Shown one piece after another: positions 1 to 13,350 of a DNA stretch of 64,000 nucleotides (within the stretch, counting starts at the first letter, position 1; each line of letters starts with the position of its first letter). The translations under genes were made by a program, and so were the position numbers. Below the pieces are notes generated by a model. It was not told the DNA's origin and made no database searches. It worked only from the letters and a program-made list of their open reading frames with translations. The DNA is from Rhyacophila brunnea (taxonomy: Eukaryota > Arthropoda > Insecta > Trichoptera > Rhyacophilidae), in contig JAGYXB010001758.1 of assembly GCA_022495005.1 (NCBI GenBank), positions 186,001-250,000 of the forward strand. The letters run 5' to 3'.

Positions 1-3000
1 TAATGCCTATTTATTAATATTCAATTTTTTTTGTGAAGGAATTTTGTACTGTTTGGTCTTTTGTCTATTACACACCTCAGATATTTATAAATTATAATTA
101 TTATTTTTGCTCTTTTACAAGCTTCTTTTTTGGATTGATTTTTTATCGAATTAATTATCGCAAATTTTATACATATATTATGTCATTGAGTAATATTTTC
201 TATTATAAAATTCTATATTTCTTTATTTCAATTTCTTTGTGAATTTTTACTCACCTATGGTAAACTATTTCAGTTACTGACTTCTTTCCTGCACATGGCA
301 ATACACCCTTGTTCCGGTGAACGTCCATCGCAAAGGTGGTGGTTGCAGACCTTTCGGGAAGGAGGCCTACTCAACTCATACCACACAAACAGCATCTGGA
401 CCAACTTTTGGTAAACAAGCATAGTTCTAAATACTACCATAGTGCCAGGATGAGAGTTATGGTGTTCCCGGAAGACGCAACCGCTGTCTTAGCGTTTCGA
501 AGGGCCTGTCAGTTTAGCTACCTAGTGATATAATATCTATATTTAAAATTACCTACAATTGTCTAATTAAGTACATCGCGCTGGTGATCGTGTGATCTTT
601 ATTTATACCAGTTGCCTATGTACTTGTTTTTGCGTGACGGTTTTGTTTGCTATTTTTATAATATATTTTTTTTATTGATTGTAGTGATTGGTTATACTTG
701 TTCTGTTCAATGTATCTTTGTCGGTACAGGTTGCGGGGAGATTTTATTATTATTTGTTGGCTGCTAGCTCCTTGGAAGTCGTGGGAACTGAAGGTGTCTC
801 ACTACTGTCCGGTGTGTTTTAGTGATCCGGGGTGCTGAAGATGTTCCTCGGACGCGTCTGATTTTTTTCTCTCTAGCAGTCAACCCTCTTGGTATTTGGG
901 TTGAACTATCGGTGCTGAAGACGGTCCCGTTAGTCCCCTCTCTTTTTGGCGTTGGAATCTGCCGCTGATTGTGTGGATTCCACCGCACTCTGATGTTTAT
1001 GGTGGTGAGTTGGCAGGCGTGATGCAAATAATAGAAGCGATCGTCTGTCAACACTGATGATGTTGTGCAGCGGCCTGGACTGTATGAAGGAAATCAACCT
1101 ACTTATCAAAATTCCTTGAGGGAAGAAAGTGGACGTTATTATACGATCTCTTTAGCCTTTCATTTTTTATTTTTGCAGCCCCAACTTGAATGTCGGACCA
1201 GTTGCGAACCATGTTGTTCTTTAATTACATTTAGCTTCCGATGTGTTCATGGTTTCCTCGTCGTTGCCTGGTTTTCGTGTGGTGCTTCCTTAACTTCGTT
1301 TTTTTTTGCTCATCCGGATCAGGTCTCTTCTTGCTGGATTGCTAACAGCAAGGAGGGAGTTGTCTCGAGATGGCGTCTCGGGTTTGGCGGGATTGAGTTG
1401 GTCCAGAATCTGCGGCGGAGTATTTTAAGTAGTTAGCCTTAAGTGTGTATGAAAGGGATATGGCTAGTTTTGCTATCGCGAGGTTTTAGAGTAGTTTGAA
1501 GCAGAGCCGTATATTCTGGAACGGACGATATCTTGCTACACCATTGTAGACTTTAACGTAGTATACTAAAATCGATGATTAATTTTAATTATATATTTTG
1601 TACTAGGAATTCTTTTCTAGCTTAGTTTCCTCCTTGTTCGCGTTATTTTATTTGTGGGAGCGCTGCTTGGGATCCGGACCATGGCTTGGAATTCCATCAC
1701 ACGTCAATTGTTCTTTCAGGCTTAACAGAGAATCCACATCACAGCTGTTGGTTGTTAGCCACACTGTTATTTTTATTCAGATTAGACATCTGAAAGTAGT
1801 ATATTTTAGTAATGTTCTTTTTAAATATTCGGACGGTGCTTGACGCACAGTATTTATTACTTTCCGACAGATACGCCCTCACGCAAAAGCAAACTGGCAC
1901 TCATTGTTTATTAATTATTATGTTATTTGTTCGAACCAAGTTGGTGAATTTATTGTATTTATTATTTTGTATTATGTATACTTGCCAAAAACCACGGCAT
2001 ATACGATTGAGAATTTATATTTTTTGCTTTGTGCACTTTATAACTTTTGCCAACTATTAAAGGTTCATCTTTTTTTCAATAACTTAATATCATTCGAAAT
2101 CAATCTATTAAATCATTCATTGATCTATTATTATTTTCAACTTAATTACTCAATGCTTATATTATTACTCAAATTATGGAAGCAATTTTAATTTCTATTA
2201 ATTACTTTATTATATTATACTATCTCTGCAATTTTATCAATTTAATGAATTGAATTAAATTTCTTGAACTAAAATATTAATTCTTTATATACAATATATT
2301 AATTTATTATACCATTTTATATATTATTATCTGAGGTGCATTTATGTAAATTTTTTGGCTATTATTTCAATTTTTTATACTGATATCAAATCTTTTCAAA
2401 CTAATAATTATTATAAAACTCTTCCTATCTTTTTGGAAGCTTTATCTAAATCAATTTTTATATATTCTAAATATTGCAGTTTTACACTGCTGGGTTGAAT
2501 CCCCACTATTTGTTATGATGTGAATTATCTGTGATAAATTATAATATTTTATATATTTCTATATACACGAGCTTAGGTGTTTTTATATTTATTAGATCTT
2601 TTTCAAAATTTATAAATTATTGGTGGACCGGTTAGGTAGGGTAAATCTACGAGACCTCTCCCAGCTCTTCACTCTTCAGCAAATAATCTTCTTCGTTTTT
2701 TGGATTCTTCATAAGCCTCTCCCTCTGTCACCAAATAACAGAGTGGAAACTTCATCTATATGTCTCCTTCGCTTCGCCTGTAGCCGCGCTATCTCTAAGC
2801 ATGCCGTCCATGATGCCCAACCCCTGGGAGGATTGATGCTATCAGAAGACCCCCCCGAGAAGTTGACAGTCGAAGTCCTCGCTATGGCTTGTCCTTCTCT
2901 TACCGAGGTTGGAGGTAATGTCATGTTATTTTATAACATAACACACTAAGTCAAGGAAGTCTTTACGAGGGCAACACTACGCAAAAGTACGACCGGATCG

Positions 3001-3640
3001 CGCCTGCGCACGGGATAGTTTGTACGGAGTTCGTGACACTATTTCCGGCGCTATCGGAGATAGCGGGCTTTTTACACGAAGGCGAAGCGGGAGTCGATCT
3101 CTCAGTCTTGATCGTTCGAAGGAAGCAGACGTCTTGGCCAGTTCCGAGCCTCGGACCCTGGGCACAGGGCTTTCGATTTCCTGACGTTTTGGAGACGAGG
3201 ACGATGGCCATCTGAAGGACGTCCCCCCCACGCCAGGAGATCGGAGGAACTCCACGGTCCCCACACGTTTGAAGACGCACTCCTCGATTCCGTCCTGGAA
3301 GGAATCGAGGGCAGCGAAAAGGCTGGAGAGCCTTTTGTGTAATCGGTATTTATTGTCATTTTATGTTACGGTCCACCGACCGAATTAGCTTTTGGGTTTT
3401 GTTCTAATTTATCTAAATATTGTATCGCTTTAGGTGCTCGTGATTCACTTAAGTAATTATACATTTTTATACACTGTAGCCCGCAAGTTATCTTATTTAT
3501 TAATATACAATTGTTGCAATTTCTCTACTTGCTTTTCATTTAATTATCCTTCACTATTGTCTCTATGCATCATCATAGAGTGGCGCTCAAATCCGAGATA
3601 TTTATATTTATTCCATATTCATTATGCCTTTTATTAATCT
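1..3640. other. T-rich segment with GC-richer blocks, unclassified
   Basis: The + strand is markedly T-rich (for example 1900-2480) and is broken by GC-richer blocks at about 280-540, 720-1440 and 2620-3345. Several frames are open on both strands in these blocks, as expected from base composition. Two short related phrases, GGTGCTGAAGA, occur about 90 bases apart (828-840 and 911-921). I recognise no domain. The pattern would fit a decayed retroelement whose A-rich coding strand is the minus strand, but I found no repeated ends. Confidence 0.3.
2942..3342 (+). pseudogene. Possible frameshifted coding remnant of unknown family
   Basis: In the GC-rich block, one + frame is open from 2942 to a TGA at 3182-3184. 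It includes an Arg/Ser-rich stretch and the phrase RDSLYGVRDTISGAIGDSG. A second frame is open from 3112 to a TAA at 3340-3342 and ends in an acidic tail (DALLDSVLEGIEGSEKAGE). Neither has an ATG. The two frames overlap and read protein-like, which would fit one frame broken by an indel. The minus strand is also open here (2977-3264), so GC content alone may explain it. I do not recognise the family. Confidence 0.25.
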
Positions 3641-3746
3641 AGGAACCTACACGAATGAGTATAGTAACCGGACAGGTAACTGAGGTCTTAGAGGTAATAA
3701 GTCAAACCATCCACGACCCTGCATCCAATTTCCCCGAGTCTCATGC

Positions 3747-3900
3747 TTATCCCTATCCCCATCCCATATCCCTATCCTCCATCCCTATCCCTATTCCCTA
3801 TATCCCTATTCCCTATATCCCCATCCTTTATCCCCAACATATCCCTATCCCTATCCCGTTCCACATTCCCATCCCATCCATACCTATTCCTTACCCCGAC
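3747..3900. repeat. CCCTAT-type degenerate minisatellite
   Basis: About 150 bases of variants of ATCCCT, CCCTATATCC and CCCATCC in near-tandem order. It keeps one + frame open (a Pro/Ile/Tyr-rich peptide), which is an artefact of the repeat. Confidence 0.85.
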
Positions 3901-4189
3901 ATAAAATCATTTAATATGACAATACCTTATCCTTTTTACTGGCACAATATTTATTTTTCATGAAAAATATACAGTTATAAGTGAAACATAAATGAACATA
4001 TTATTATAAATAAAGAATTTTCACTCTATATAGAAATTATCTTATAATACGCATTCCGTAATATGAATTTTTAATGCAGTTTGATGTTCAAGTCGAACTA
4101 TTGTATACGTATGGTTATATTGGTAGCAAGTTCATTATTTTTTCTTATTTTGGCAGCTCTAAAAATAAAATGGCGTCTTGTACTTTGGT

Positions 4190-4265
4190 TGTTTCATGGG
4201 TTTTAGGTTCCAATTCCAGGGCTGGTAAATAAACGTCATATTGTTTTTCAATCTGACTGACAACT
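4190..4265 (+). repeat. SINE1 head fragment (tRNA-derived SINE)
   Basis: Contains a degenerate B box (GGTTCCAATTCCAGGGCTGG) followed by the SINE1 body phrase CATATTGTTTTTCAATCTG. Similarity is lost after about 4265. The block after it (4270-4510) is GC-richer, unrecognised, and not coding in any family I know. Confidence 0.5.
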
Positions 4266-4520
4266 CCTGACTGTTACATCAGTCAATTTTTGACAAGCCA
4301 TGGTGGATTCGCTGCCAAGCTCTATGAGTTTGGACTTGTTACCCAGCCAACGTGCCGGAGAAATATAGGGTACACACCACGTCCTCTGGTAATATTCGAG
4401 AATCAGCTTGGAGAGGGAATATCAGCTGTTGACCCCATCGGACCGTCTGACCTAGTCGCCACAAATGCCAATTATATTGCATTTAAAAATGTACGGAATC
4501 TTATTACTTAGATCTCTTTA

Positions 4521-7500
4521 CATAGTTTTTCAGTCCGTATTGTTTTAGCTTTGTTTTTTGGTATCTAATATAATATGATTAAATTCATTTATTTCTCTCA
4601 AGTCTCCGTGCCTTTCTCTCTCATGCCACTTTTTATTAAATTACGTCTATCAATAAACTCAGTCAAAGCTCATTCGAGACCGTGACGATCTCAGTCTTGG
4701 GTATCTGCTCTTGAGACATTCCCAGGCGTAAATAACTGCTGATATGCTCGATTAAAACCGAGAATGGTGCGGGGCGGGTGGTTTGGAGAGTCCATGTTTG
4801 TGCTGTTAAGAAAGCTCTTCATGAGGTGGCCAAGATTCACATAGGAATGCTGGGCTAATATAAAAAATGGATTGTCATTGGTATTTCCAGACATAACAAA
4901 GCAATAATAAAATTATATTGTTACTTTGTATTTATTATAAAATTTGAATTATCATCCTAATATAAGTGACTTGACTGAATGAGTGAGTGAATGACTATTA
5001 ATAAAAACTAATATTTCTTACAATATCATATTAATATTTCACCAAATAACAGTGGAAAATAAAATATTAAAATGCATATGACTATAAATTTGAGTACTGT
5101 AATACCAACAGAATACCCCGAGTAGCTTTTGTCGCACAGACTTTCTACAAAACTGATTTTCTCCCTTTCAAAAATAAATTTAAAGTTCATATTTTAGTAA
5201 CAATTCAATTACACTAAATTTTCTACTGCGATAAAAACAATTTAAGTTTGATCTGAGATAACAGGTGTTCTCCAAGTTAAATTTACCTGTTCGGAAACCT
5301 GCCTCTCCTTTTGTGAGCAAACATCAAGTTAACTGTGCGATCGCTATCACAGACATTGATGCATTACTTTGCCAGTGAAAAATGCACAATGATGTAAACT
5401 TTCTCTTCGATTTTCAAATAAAGGCTGCTTTAGAGGTTTTTCCGATTCCCAACTGTGGATTTTACGGAGGTTCCATCGCGTAGAGGTTTCGAGCGTTTCC
5501 TTGATAAAGTTTCCCGAGCGAAGTATTTTTATTTCTTTTGTAGCAGTGGAGTTCTGAAAACTAAATTGATCAAAATATATATTTTTTAAATTTATATCCT
5601 TATTATTATTATTGATACTGGTTTAAATAAATAACTCTTTATTATAAAAAGGTAAGCTATAATCTGCAATATTGTTCTATTATATTTTTCTCCAGAGACT
5701 GAAAATTTGGTACACATATCCAAAAATATGTTATAATAAAATTTAGGGGCGGTTCAGTACTCCAAACATGGATTCTCCGTACAACGTTTTAAAGTATTTT
5801 TTTTTATCATCGACCCTATCCATGAAACCTTCAATAATTGATTCGTCGTCGACGTTTATCAGATAAAAATAAACATATACGTCATCTACCTATTTTTTAA
5901 GGTAATGTAACTTAAAAAATACATTTCTATCTCATGGTATTAAAAATATAATTTTGTTACTGATGATCATATCAATCTGAAACTTTTACTAATTCATTTT
6001 TCATGAACGATTTCCAATTAGAAAAAATGTCTATCATTGATTTAAATTTTGAGATAAATAAATTTAAGCAGTTCACGTCATCATAAGGTTCTTGCGGGTC
6101 GTCGGAAATTATAAACCGTAGCCTCGTTAATAAGTATAATATGTTAATAACATTATATACTTACCTATTTCATACAAACAGAAGAACCTAAATATATTAT
6201 AATAACGCCATATCTACATTGTGACACATTTCAACTGTTAAAATAGTCTAGTCTAAATACAGGACCAACCTTCATAATATATACGCCTCTCATGGTGCGC
6301 TGTTTCAAAGGTCGACGATTTTAATCATGCAGTCAACCTCTCTAAATAAGCTTTGCGTTATGCCGGTGTACCATTCTCGTAGATTCTAAAACCATGATAT
6401 TCCTAGCTAGGCCGCTTCCATACATTTTCTCTTAACCCCTGTCACTTAACCCTACCGCTGGGAAATACTGACCACCTCACTGCGCCGGGAAAGTATGTGT
6501 ATGCTTTTCGGCCTAGGGAAACCCCCCGCGGACGTCTTTATACAATCGAAAGTACGAATGGATACAAATGACTCGCCTGGAAACGACGTGTGTGTTGTGT
6601 GGCTATGTACTACTGAAAGTTGTTTTTTTTTGTTAACACTGTTAAACCAGTGAAATGAAGATTGTTAAAGAAATCTAAATCTTTGTAAGGCAACTTCATT
6701 CATGAGAAAAGTGGGTAGCCAAAGCAGACGATTCGCTTTTCGGGTTTATAGTGAGAAAGGTTTCTAACAAAAAAAATAATTGATAAAGTTTTATATTATA
6801 CGAAAATTATATCAATGTGATTTTGTTATTCTTTTGATGTCGTCTTATATCGAAGATTGGCTACTAAATTACAATACATATCTTTGTCATGGGTCAGTTG
6901 TATTAGATCACTAACGCTTTGGATATTGGGCCAGTTATAGAAGTAATGTAGCAAAGAGAATCTCAAGAAAATTATAAGCTGGAATAAAGCACTGCGGAAA
7001 ATATTATAGCATTTAGAAAATATAGCATATAGTTAATTTGCAGCTTTCTGTCGTTTTGTCTTAAAACCCTCTGTTTGGTAATGTGATTAGCCAAAATTTA
7101 GATATTACACGATTGGAGGATATAGGAATCTTAATTTAAAATATATTATTCTAAAAAGTCTCAAAAAAAGCCTTAAAAAATCGTAGGTCAGTAGAATTTT
7201 AAATATATATTTAAAACAGCGATGAGCGATGGTTTTTACCACTAAGCTACCGATGAAAAACAAACTTTTTTGCTTTTATTTTCATTCCGACTTTTCTCGG
7301 TCAAACTTTATTAGCATTAAACTTAACTTAAGCTCTACATTGTTATATATTATACAATATATATATCTGTGCTCATACCTTTAACTGATTTTTTGCGTAG
7401 CCTATACGTAGCCAGACTTTTAATTCAGTACACCAACGCTGAATCCGTTATTATAATATAGTAATTTTATCGTCATTTGCTCAGAATATATTTTCTTAAA

Positions 7501-8610
7501 ATAGTCCCCATTTCGAAATCTTTGCCGATCGTTTTTTTTTTAGTTTCATTTTATGTCATGTTTTATAAAATGTGAATTCATTATAAACGCCATAACTACA
7601 GATTAAAATAAATACCACAATCCTATATTATAATATTAATTTAGTAGTGATCTATTTGTGCCAATACCCATATCCAAATTCCCGTTCTTTCCTTCACGGC
7701 GGTACAACAATATACCTACTCGTGCAAGTAAAATAAAATTTAAAGGAGCAAGACAATTAGTATTTTATTTTACATCGGTGACAGTTAGTGGTGTCAACCA
7801 TAAGTCAACGCAAGCTCCAGCTTTACGATCAACGTGACAACATTTATATAGAAGTATTCTAAATCAGTGATGTATAACTATTCGTCTCATTAAAGTTGTC
7901 AGCTAGTCAGTCAATATGGTATGAGCCAATCATCACCTTCAACATCAAAGTTAGTGTCTGTACTCCGACCTTTCCGCCGTTCCATCCCCGACATCCATAC
8001 AGTCCACTCTTATTATTTACAACTAACAACATATACATAACTCGATAATATATTTATCATTGTTTAACGTTAAAACTTCATCTTAATTTTGATTTCACAT
8101 ATTCTAAAATAAATTATAATCGTAAATCCAATACGCAAAGTGTCCTCTTACTAATTTCGATTAAATTGATTTTTTTCTACATCTTGCTTTTGTCATAATA
8201 TTTATTTTCAGTTATTTAACAAACGTGATTCAAAGTTGATAAGTATTTTGCTTTATTGTTCAGTGGAGTGAGGGTGACTTTACATTCATCTTCAAAATAA
8301 TATTTTAATGTAATGGCCTATCATTAAAATGTTAACAGGGACAATCGGTTAAATACCACCTTGATTGTTCACCCGTGCGATGGCCGTAATTAATTAGATG
8401 AATGAAGTATATTAATTACTAAGGGGGTAGTTAGTAGCTAGTAATAGGCGGGGTTATTTAATATAATTAATTGCACTGTCAATGATCTGGTAGATTGGGC
8501 TTATTATACATAATATTCAATATACTGCACTGGTTTACTACAGTTAATTTACTTTTTTATTTATTTATATGTATAACAAATCGCTCTTAGAGTAAACAAC
8601 TGCTGAACAA
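4521..8610. other. Non-coding stretch, nothing recognised
   Basis: AT-rich intergenic or intronic DNA. A minus-strand open frame (4691-4894) and GC-richer patches at 5100-5560 and 6290-6560 show no motif I know. A patch at 6885-6940 (ATCACTAACGCTTTGGAT) resembles one at 61908-61965 and may be an old shared repeat. Confidence 0.5.
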
Positions 8611-8793
8611 AAATGCCGTTATAAAGTGGTACCCAAGGGGCACTAAATATCCATGTGTCCCTCCCTACAAACTCATAAAATTATAGATGTACATGGCATT
8701 GAATAACTATCAACTGAAAAGAGTGTAGGGAGCTTGAGAAGACATTGTCTAGTAGTGAATTGACCCTGGATAATAATGAAGATGATGATGAAT
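8611..8793 (+). mobile_element. Decayed RTE-type non-LTR retrotransposon 3' end
   Basis: Shares TGGTACCCAAGGGGCAC with the better-preserved RTE fragment at 55.2-56.2 kb. It then carries AGTAGTGAATTGACCCTGGA and a GATGATGATG tail, corresponding to that element's CAGTGGATTGACCCCGGC and its TGATGATGATG end. No reading frame survives. Confidence 0.65.
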
Positions 8794-9349
8794 ATATTCT
8801 TTACTTCAATTAAATCTGTTAGAATGTGCTATTTTAAGACATTTTTCATAGCATTATTAGTTTTGGACTTATGAGCTTATTCTAACAAACGATCATTTGA
8901 TAGATGCATTGTGGCTCTTTCTTCAGCTGCATTCTATTGCAACTTTTACTGGCCGTCTTCCTTTATTTGTGGCTTTTTTGGATCACCCTGATGGACAAAT
9001 ATATATAGACTAATTATTTTATCAGCTTTAATGGTACTTACATCAAATTGATAGGTACTCAAATAGATTTTTTAAGACATCTAAAATAACATTATTTGTT
9101 TATTTAGAAAAAATAGAGTATTATGGCATTACAGAGATTGGCCAATGCATCATAATACACAATAAATACAGAATATAAACATAATTTAATTACATATAAC
9201 TACTTATATAACAATAAAGTAGAAGAGAAAGTACTAAGTACGTTCTTCTGGGAATATTAAAGTAAAATGATAAAAATAATAACAAATTTAAGGATTTCAC
9301 GTATATAATATAATCAATTAACAGTTTAAACCTGCCGTCAAAATGCATA

Positions 9350-9565
9350 ACTTATTCATAATTTGGGTGCCTCAGGAATATGTATGATTCAAAGATATTC
9401 CGAATTATCAATGTCTAATAAAGAATGCTACTTTCTTAAAGTTTGTTAATTATTCGCTGATTTAAAAAAATATATGACCTATTCGATTTATACAATAATT
9501 AATTATTCACAATATTTAAAAATTTATTGAACATATATATTTTGAAAACACCTCAGATAAGTATA
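9350..9565. repeat. Foldback-element arm remnants (SINE2-associated arm)
   Basis: A plus-oriented arm (GTGCCTCAGGAATATGTATG, then TAATAAAGAATGC) is followed about 150 bases later by a minus-oriented arm ending in GAAAACACCTCAGATAAGTA. They match the arm sequence shared by the elements at 16.6, 24.9, 30.1 and 38.6 kb. The central module has been lost. Confidence 0.45.
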
Positions 9566-11684
9566 ATTTATTATAACGACTAGAAGAAATCCCGGCTGAT
9601 GATGACGTTACCTATTTATTTATAAACGGCGCATGCACCTATGAAAGAAAATATATAAAATACAACAGTAAAATAGAGCATACAGAATATCAATAAAGAA
9701 TTATTACATTTAATTTTCATACTCAATTATAATCTATACAATGTATTATTAAATTTTAAATAAAAGACAGAGCGCTAATATAAAAGCAGTTTGTCAAATT
9801 ACGAAAACGAAAATCATGTAATGCAGTGCAGTTCAGACACTCGAACTGAAGTATTTAATGTTTAGCCAATAGAATAGATAACCAATAGAAGATATATTCG
9901 AATGCGAATTTAATTCTTTTAAATGAAGAATAAACCGAGAAACTATATAAAAAAAAATAACGTGAAAAGGGTCGCAACTTTTTATCTACCTAGTAGAAAC
10001 ACGAAACTGGATCATATTCAATAATTTGGGACTTGTCTAAAATTAAATTTACGGCTTTAAACATAACCAAAAGGTCAGCCATTTTGCCACCAGCATGGAT
10101 TTGGACAGATTAGTTTTAATTTCATTAATAAATATTATAATATACATTTTTGATCGATTAATTTGGAAAATGCACTGGCATATATTGAGGCTTTATATTG
10201 CTGTTAACAATGTGATGTTATGTTACTGTAACTGTCTTTTTGTTAATATAATATATATCACGATGCCGTTGAAGATACGTTGTCGCCATACGAATGAATG
10301 AATCTTGACATGTGAACCAAGGTTTGCGATCCCAGTTAATATATAAATCATACAATATTCTATAATACAAAGTTTAGTGTAAGTACTAGTTTTTTGTATA
10401 AAAGTTTACAGCTTAGCTGTTGAAAAAAGCTGGAACATATCTATCATTTGAGAGTAATTTAACGTTCTGCAACTAAAATGTATTCTTGCGGATAATTACT
10501 AATTTCTAAGTTTATAGTATTATGACATACGTACTCGTAACATTGTATGAACGTATCTTTGACGTACTATGTTACATTCATAAAACCAACCCAACACTTA
10601 ATTTAACTAGGAATTCACGACATTATTATTTAATTCTCTATTTTTTATAAATACATCAGAACACAGAATAAGTAGATATTATTATTAAAATATTACAATA
10701 CCACCGACCCTTGTCAAATGTTACAATTACTAGGTACTGATCAATGTTGATATTACATGTATGATGTACTAAATTCTCATTGGTAATTGCTTATTAAAAT
10801 AAATTAAATATCACAGTGTAACAGCATATATATGCCAAATTATAAAGGTTAATAAATTCAGTTGTTAACTGAACGTATTGTCCTTGAAATTGTCATTTTA
10901 TTATTATAATAATCGCATATATTCTGGACCAAAGTCAAGTGTATAATAATATATTATTACAAAACTTGTTGATGAAAAAACATTAAATGTCCAATATCAT
11001 AATGAAATAAAGTGGAAAATATCTCGAAGGTTACGACTTAATCATGCGAAAATATTCAATGTTATTGTTATTGTGTGAACCATTTTTTTTTATTATTCAC
11101 TGGATGTGAATTGAGCAACTGTTGCCCTTAAGTATCCATGAAAAAAATGGGCATACAATCGCGGATTTAAATTATACATTTCTGTTGAATAGACTTGTAG
11201 ATTGCCTTTTATATTATATCAGTAAATAAAAAAGAAAGTGTGCTAAAACGGTGAAGTAAAGATTAATTAATTGACTCCTAATATCAGGGGGCGTGTTCAA
11301 CTACAATAAACCCACGTAATATACTCATATAAAATAAAATAACTTCCTGAAATACGAGTTACTGAGAAGGGTTTTCTGATGCGTGTATGAGGTGGATGGC
11401 ACATGGTAAGAAAGGTATAGCAACAAGCTGTACGCATCATACAAGTATACCTTCGTCATCACACAATCGAAAGTAGGACGACTCCGTTGGGCAAACCATG
11501 TATCAGCGATAGAAGACTCCCAACCACCAAAAAGACTTATCTTCAATAGACCAAAAAGAATAAAGAGGATTGAGAGATTTTGACTGCGATGGTTGAACTG
11601 TGTACTAATAGACACAGCACAGAAAAAAAATTTGGGACAAACAAAGGAAAGTAAGGCATTTCACTTTGGGTTGCAGGGTAAATG
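9566..11684. other. Non-coding stretch, nothing recognised
   Basis: Very AT-rich DNA. The longest frame (10095-10301 +) is hydrophobic and looks like chance. No repeat shared with the rest of the window was noticed. Confidence 0.5.
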
Positions 11685-11692
11685 ATAATATT

Positions 11693-11864
11693 GGTATCGG
11701 TTATGAGGAATACAGCGAAAAACACAATTTTAAAATACCCGATATACTGGATTATTTGTTAGGTTAACCTAACCAAACCTAACCTAACCCAACTCAACCT
11801 AAACCAACCCAAACTAACAAATAATCCAGTACATCGGGTTTTTTCAAAATAACCGAACTGTACC
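11693..11864. mobile_element. Palindromic GGTTAGGTT MITE, copy A, with 8-bp TSD
   Basis: Starts GGTATCGGTTATG and ends CGAACTGTACC. The arms pair through the shared phrase ATACTGGATTATTTGTTAGG and its reverse complement, and the centre is a variable CCTAACCTAACC tract. It is flanked on both sides by ATAATATT (11685-11692 and 11865-11872), a perfect 8-bp target-site duplication. The right arm has lost about 20 bases near its end. Confidence 0.85.
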
Positions 11865-12652
11865 ATAATATTTTTTTCTTTATTATTCAATGGTGTTAAC
11901 AGCTGTCGATAATTCTTGTTGGAAAGACATTGCATTAATTCAAATTCAATATTGAAATATTCATTATAAATGGAGCTTAATTTCAATACTACTGTTTTAA
12001 TAATAATGTCTTAAATTAATAAATTGTAATGTTCACTACTTATATATAAAAAAAATATTTTTTGAATTTCAAATTTGCATTTGATATAGGTACTTACAGA
12101 TATTTTTTTTACAAAGCTAGGTAGTTAATTAATTTTTGGATAGAGAATTCCTAAAGAAATGGATTACGGTTCATAATAATATTATCTTCGATAAAAATGT
12201 TTACCTTTGAAAATTGTCAGTATAAAAATACCAGTAATATTGGATATTTTGTATCAGTTGACGATACCTCATTAGAGCCAATAAAACCGGTCCCGATTAT
12301 TTAGAAATAAGTACTGTTTATTATGTTTATTTTTATTAATAAAATTTGTTGTAGTAAGCCAAAAAAATTTTCGTGTATGTAGAAATTGTGAAGAGGCTGT
12401 AGGGAAAAGTAGGAAACATTCATTCAAATATTCATACACCACACTTTGCTTGTTTTTGCCTTTTTGCGAAATGACTTGCAGGGTTGTCGATATAAATGTT
12501 AATAAAAATTTTGTATATCTGTATTTTCTAATAAAAAATCCTATTTTGAAAAATAGTTTTCGTTTATAGCATAAGCATTTATTAGCATAAGATGCTAATG
12601 CCATCTGAAGATATTATATTTTTCTTCGTTGTGTTTTAGGTTCAAGCGTTAC

Positions 12653-12665
12653 CTCCCCCCCCCCC
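12653..12665 (+). repeat. Poly-C run
   Basis: An uninterrupted run of C in otherwise AT-rich DNA. Confidence 0.9.
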
Positions 12666-12935
12666 ATGTATATGTGCCTAGTACCTATAAAATAATATTA
12701 TTATGCTTAGTGAGTAGAACATCCAAGGATATACGAATAATATCTAAATTCATGTTAATAACGTAGGAATTTCCCTCATGCAAAATACCAGAAAAAAATG
12801 CTTCAAGTCCCGTACTTAATCTCGTTATCAGTTTGTACCACTGCTAAGGAAAATCCCTTACGCACGTAAGTAAAAATATTAATTCCACATATTATAATCA
12901 TATAATAATTATTCACGTCCAGAAATTTGTAGTTA

Positions 12936-13320
12936 TTTCAATTCAATTTATTTATTTTTAACATATTGTGGACATTACAGATTATAAGTTTAAGACGTTC
13001 ACAACATGACATTTAGAAACAAAAAAATATAAAACAGTATCACATTAAAAAAGAGATAGGTCAGTATAGAGATAGATAGTATGTTATTAAACAATAAAAA
13101 TGTGTAAATACAAAAAATATAAATTAGATAGGTACAATGAAGTACACCGGATGAGTTCAGCAGATCCTATTTTAAGAATTTATAAAACAATGTCCACCTA
13201 TACTCATCCTCACGTAGGTGGAATATATCGCCGTATCACACTTCACCGTGAATTAATGTTGTATCGGAAATATATGGTCGTATATTAAAGACCGTCCAAC
13301 CTCTTTGGGTCGTATAGTAC
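12936..13320 (-). mobile_element. Non-LTR retrotransposon 3' end (DIF family), minus strand
   Basis: Read on the minus strand it contains ATATTCCACCTACGTGAGGA, as in the copy at 21.8-22.3 kb. Further on come CTGTAATGTCCACAAT and an AAATAAATAAA tail, as in the copy ending at 58646. The coding part is decayed, so this is mainly the 3' untranslated end. The plus-strand open frame at 13100-13288 is a shadow. Confidence 0.65.
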
Positions 13321-13350
13321 TGAGATAAATTTCATGTCTTAATAAAACAC

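Noticed and set aside
2709..3359. Several overlapping minus-strand frames
   Set aside because: All frames are open in this GC-rich block; no motif or codon pattern favours the minus strand.
1..3640. Complete LTR retrotransposon
   Set aside because: No pair of direct terminal repeats, primer-binding site or gag/pol motif could be found.
3655..3963. 102-codon frame rich in Pro, Ile and Tyr
   Set aside because: Produced entirely by the CCCTAT-type tandem repeat.
4691..4894. Minus-strand 67-codon frame as a gene or exon
   Set aside because: No recognisable domain, splice signals or repeated copy; retained only as part of an unexplained stretch.
7205..7250. Minus-strand tRNA-like A box (TAGCTTAGTGG)
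   Set aside because: No B box at proper spacing and no match to the SINE families here.
11765..11820. Interstitial telomere array from chromosome fusion
   Set aside because: The CCTAACC tract is short, degenerate and always sits in the centre of a palindromic MITE with an 8-bp duplication.
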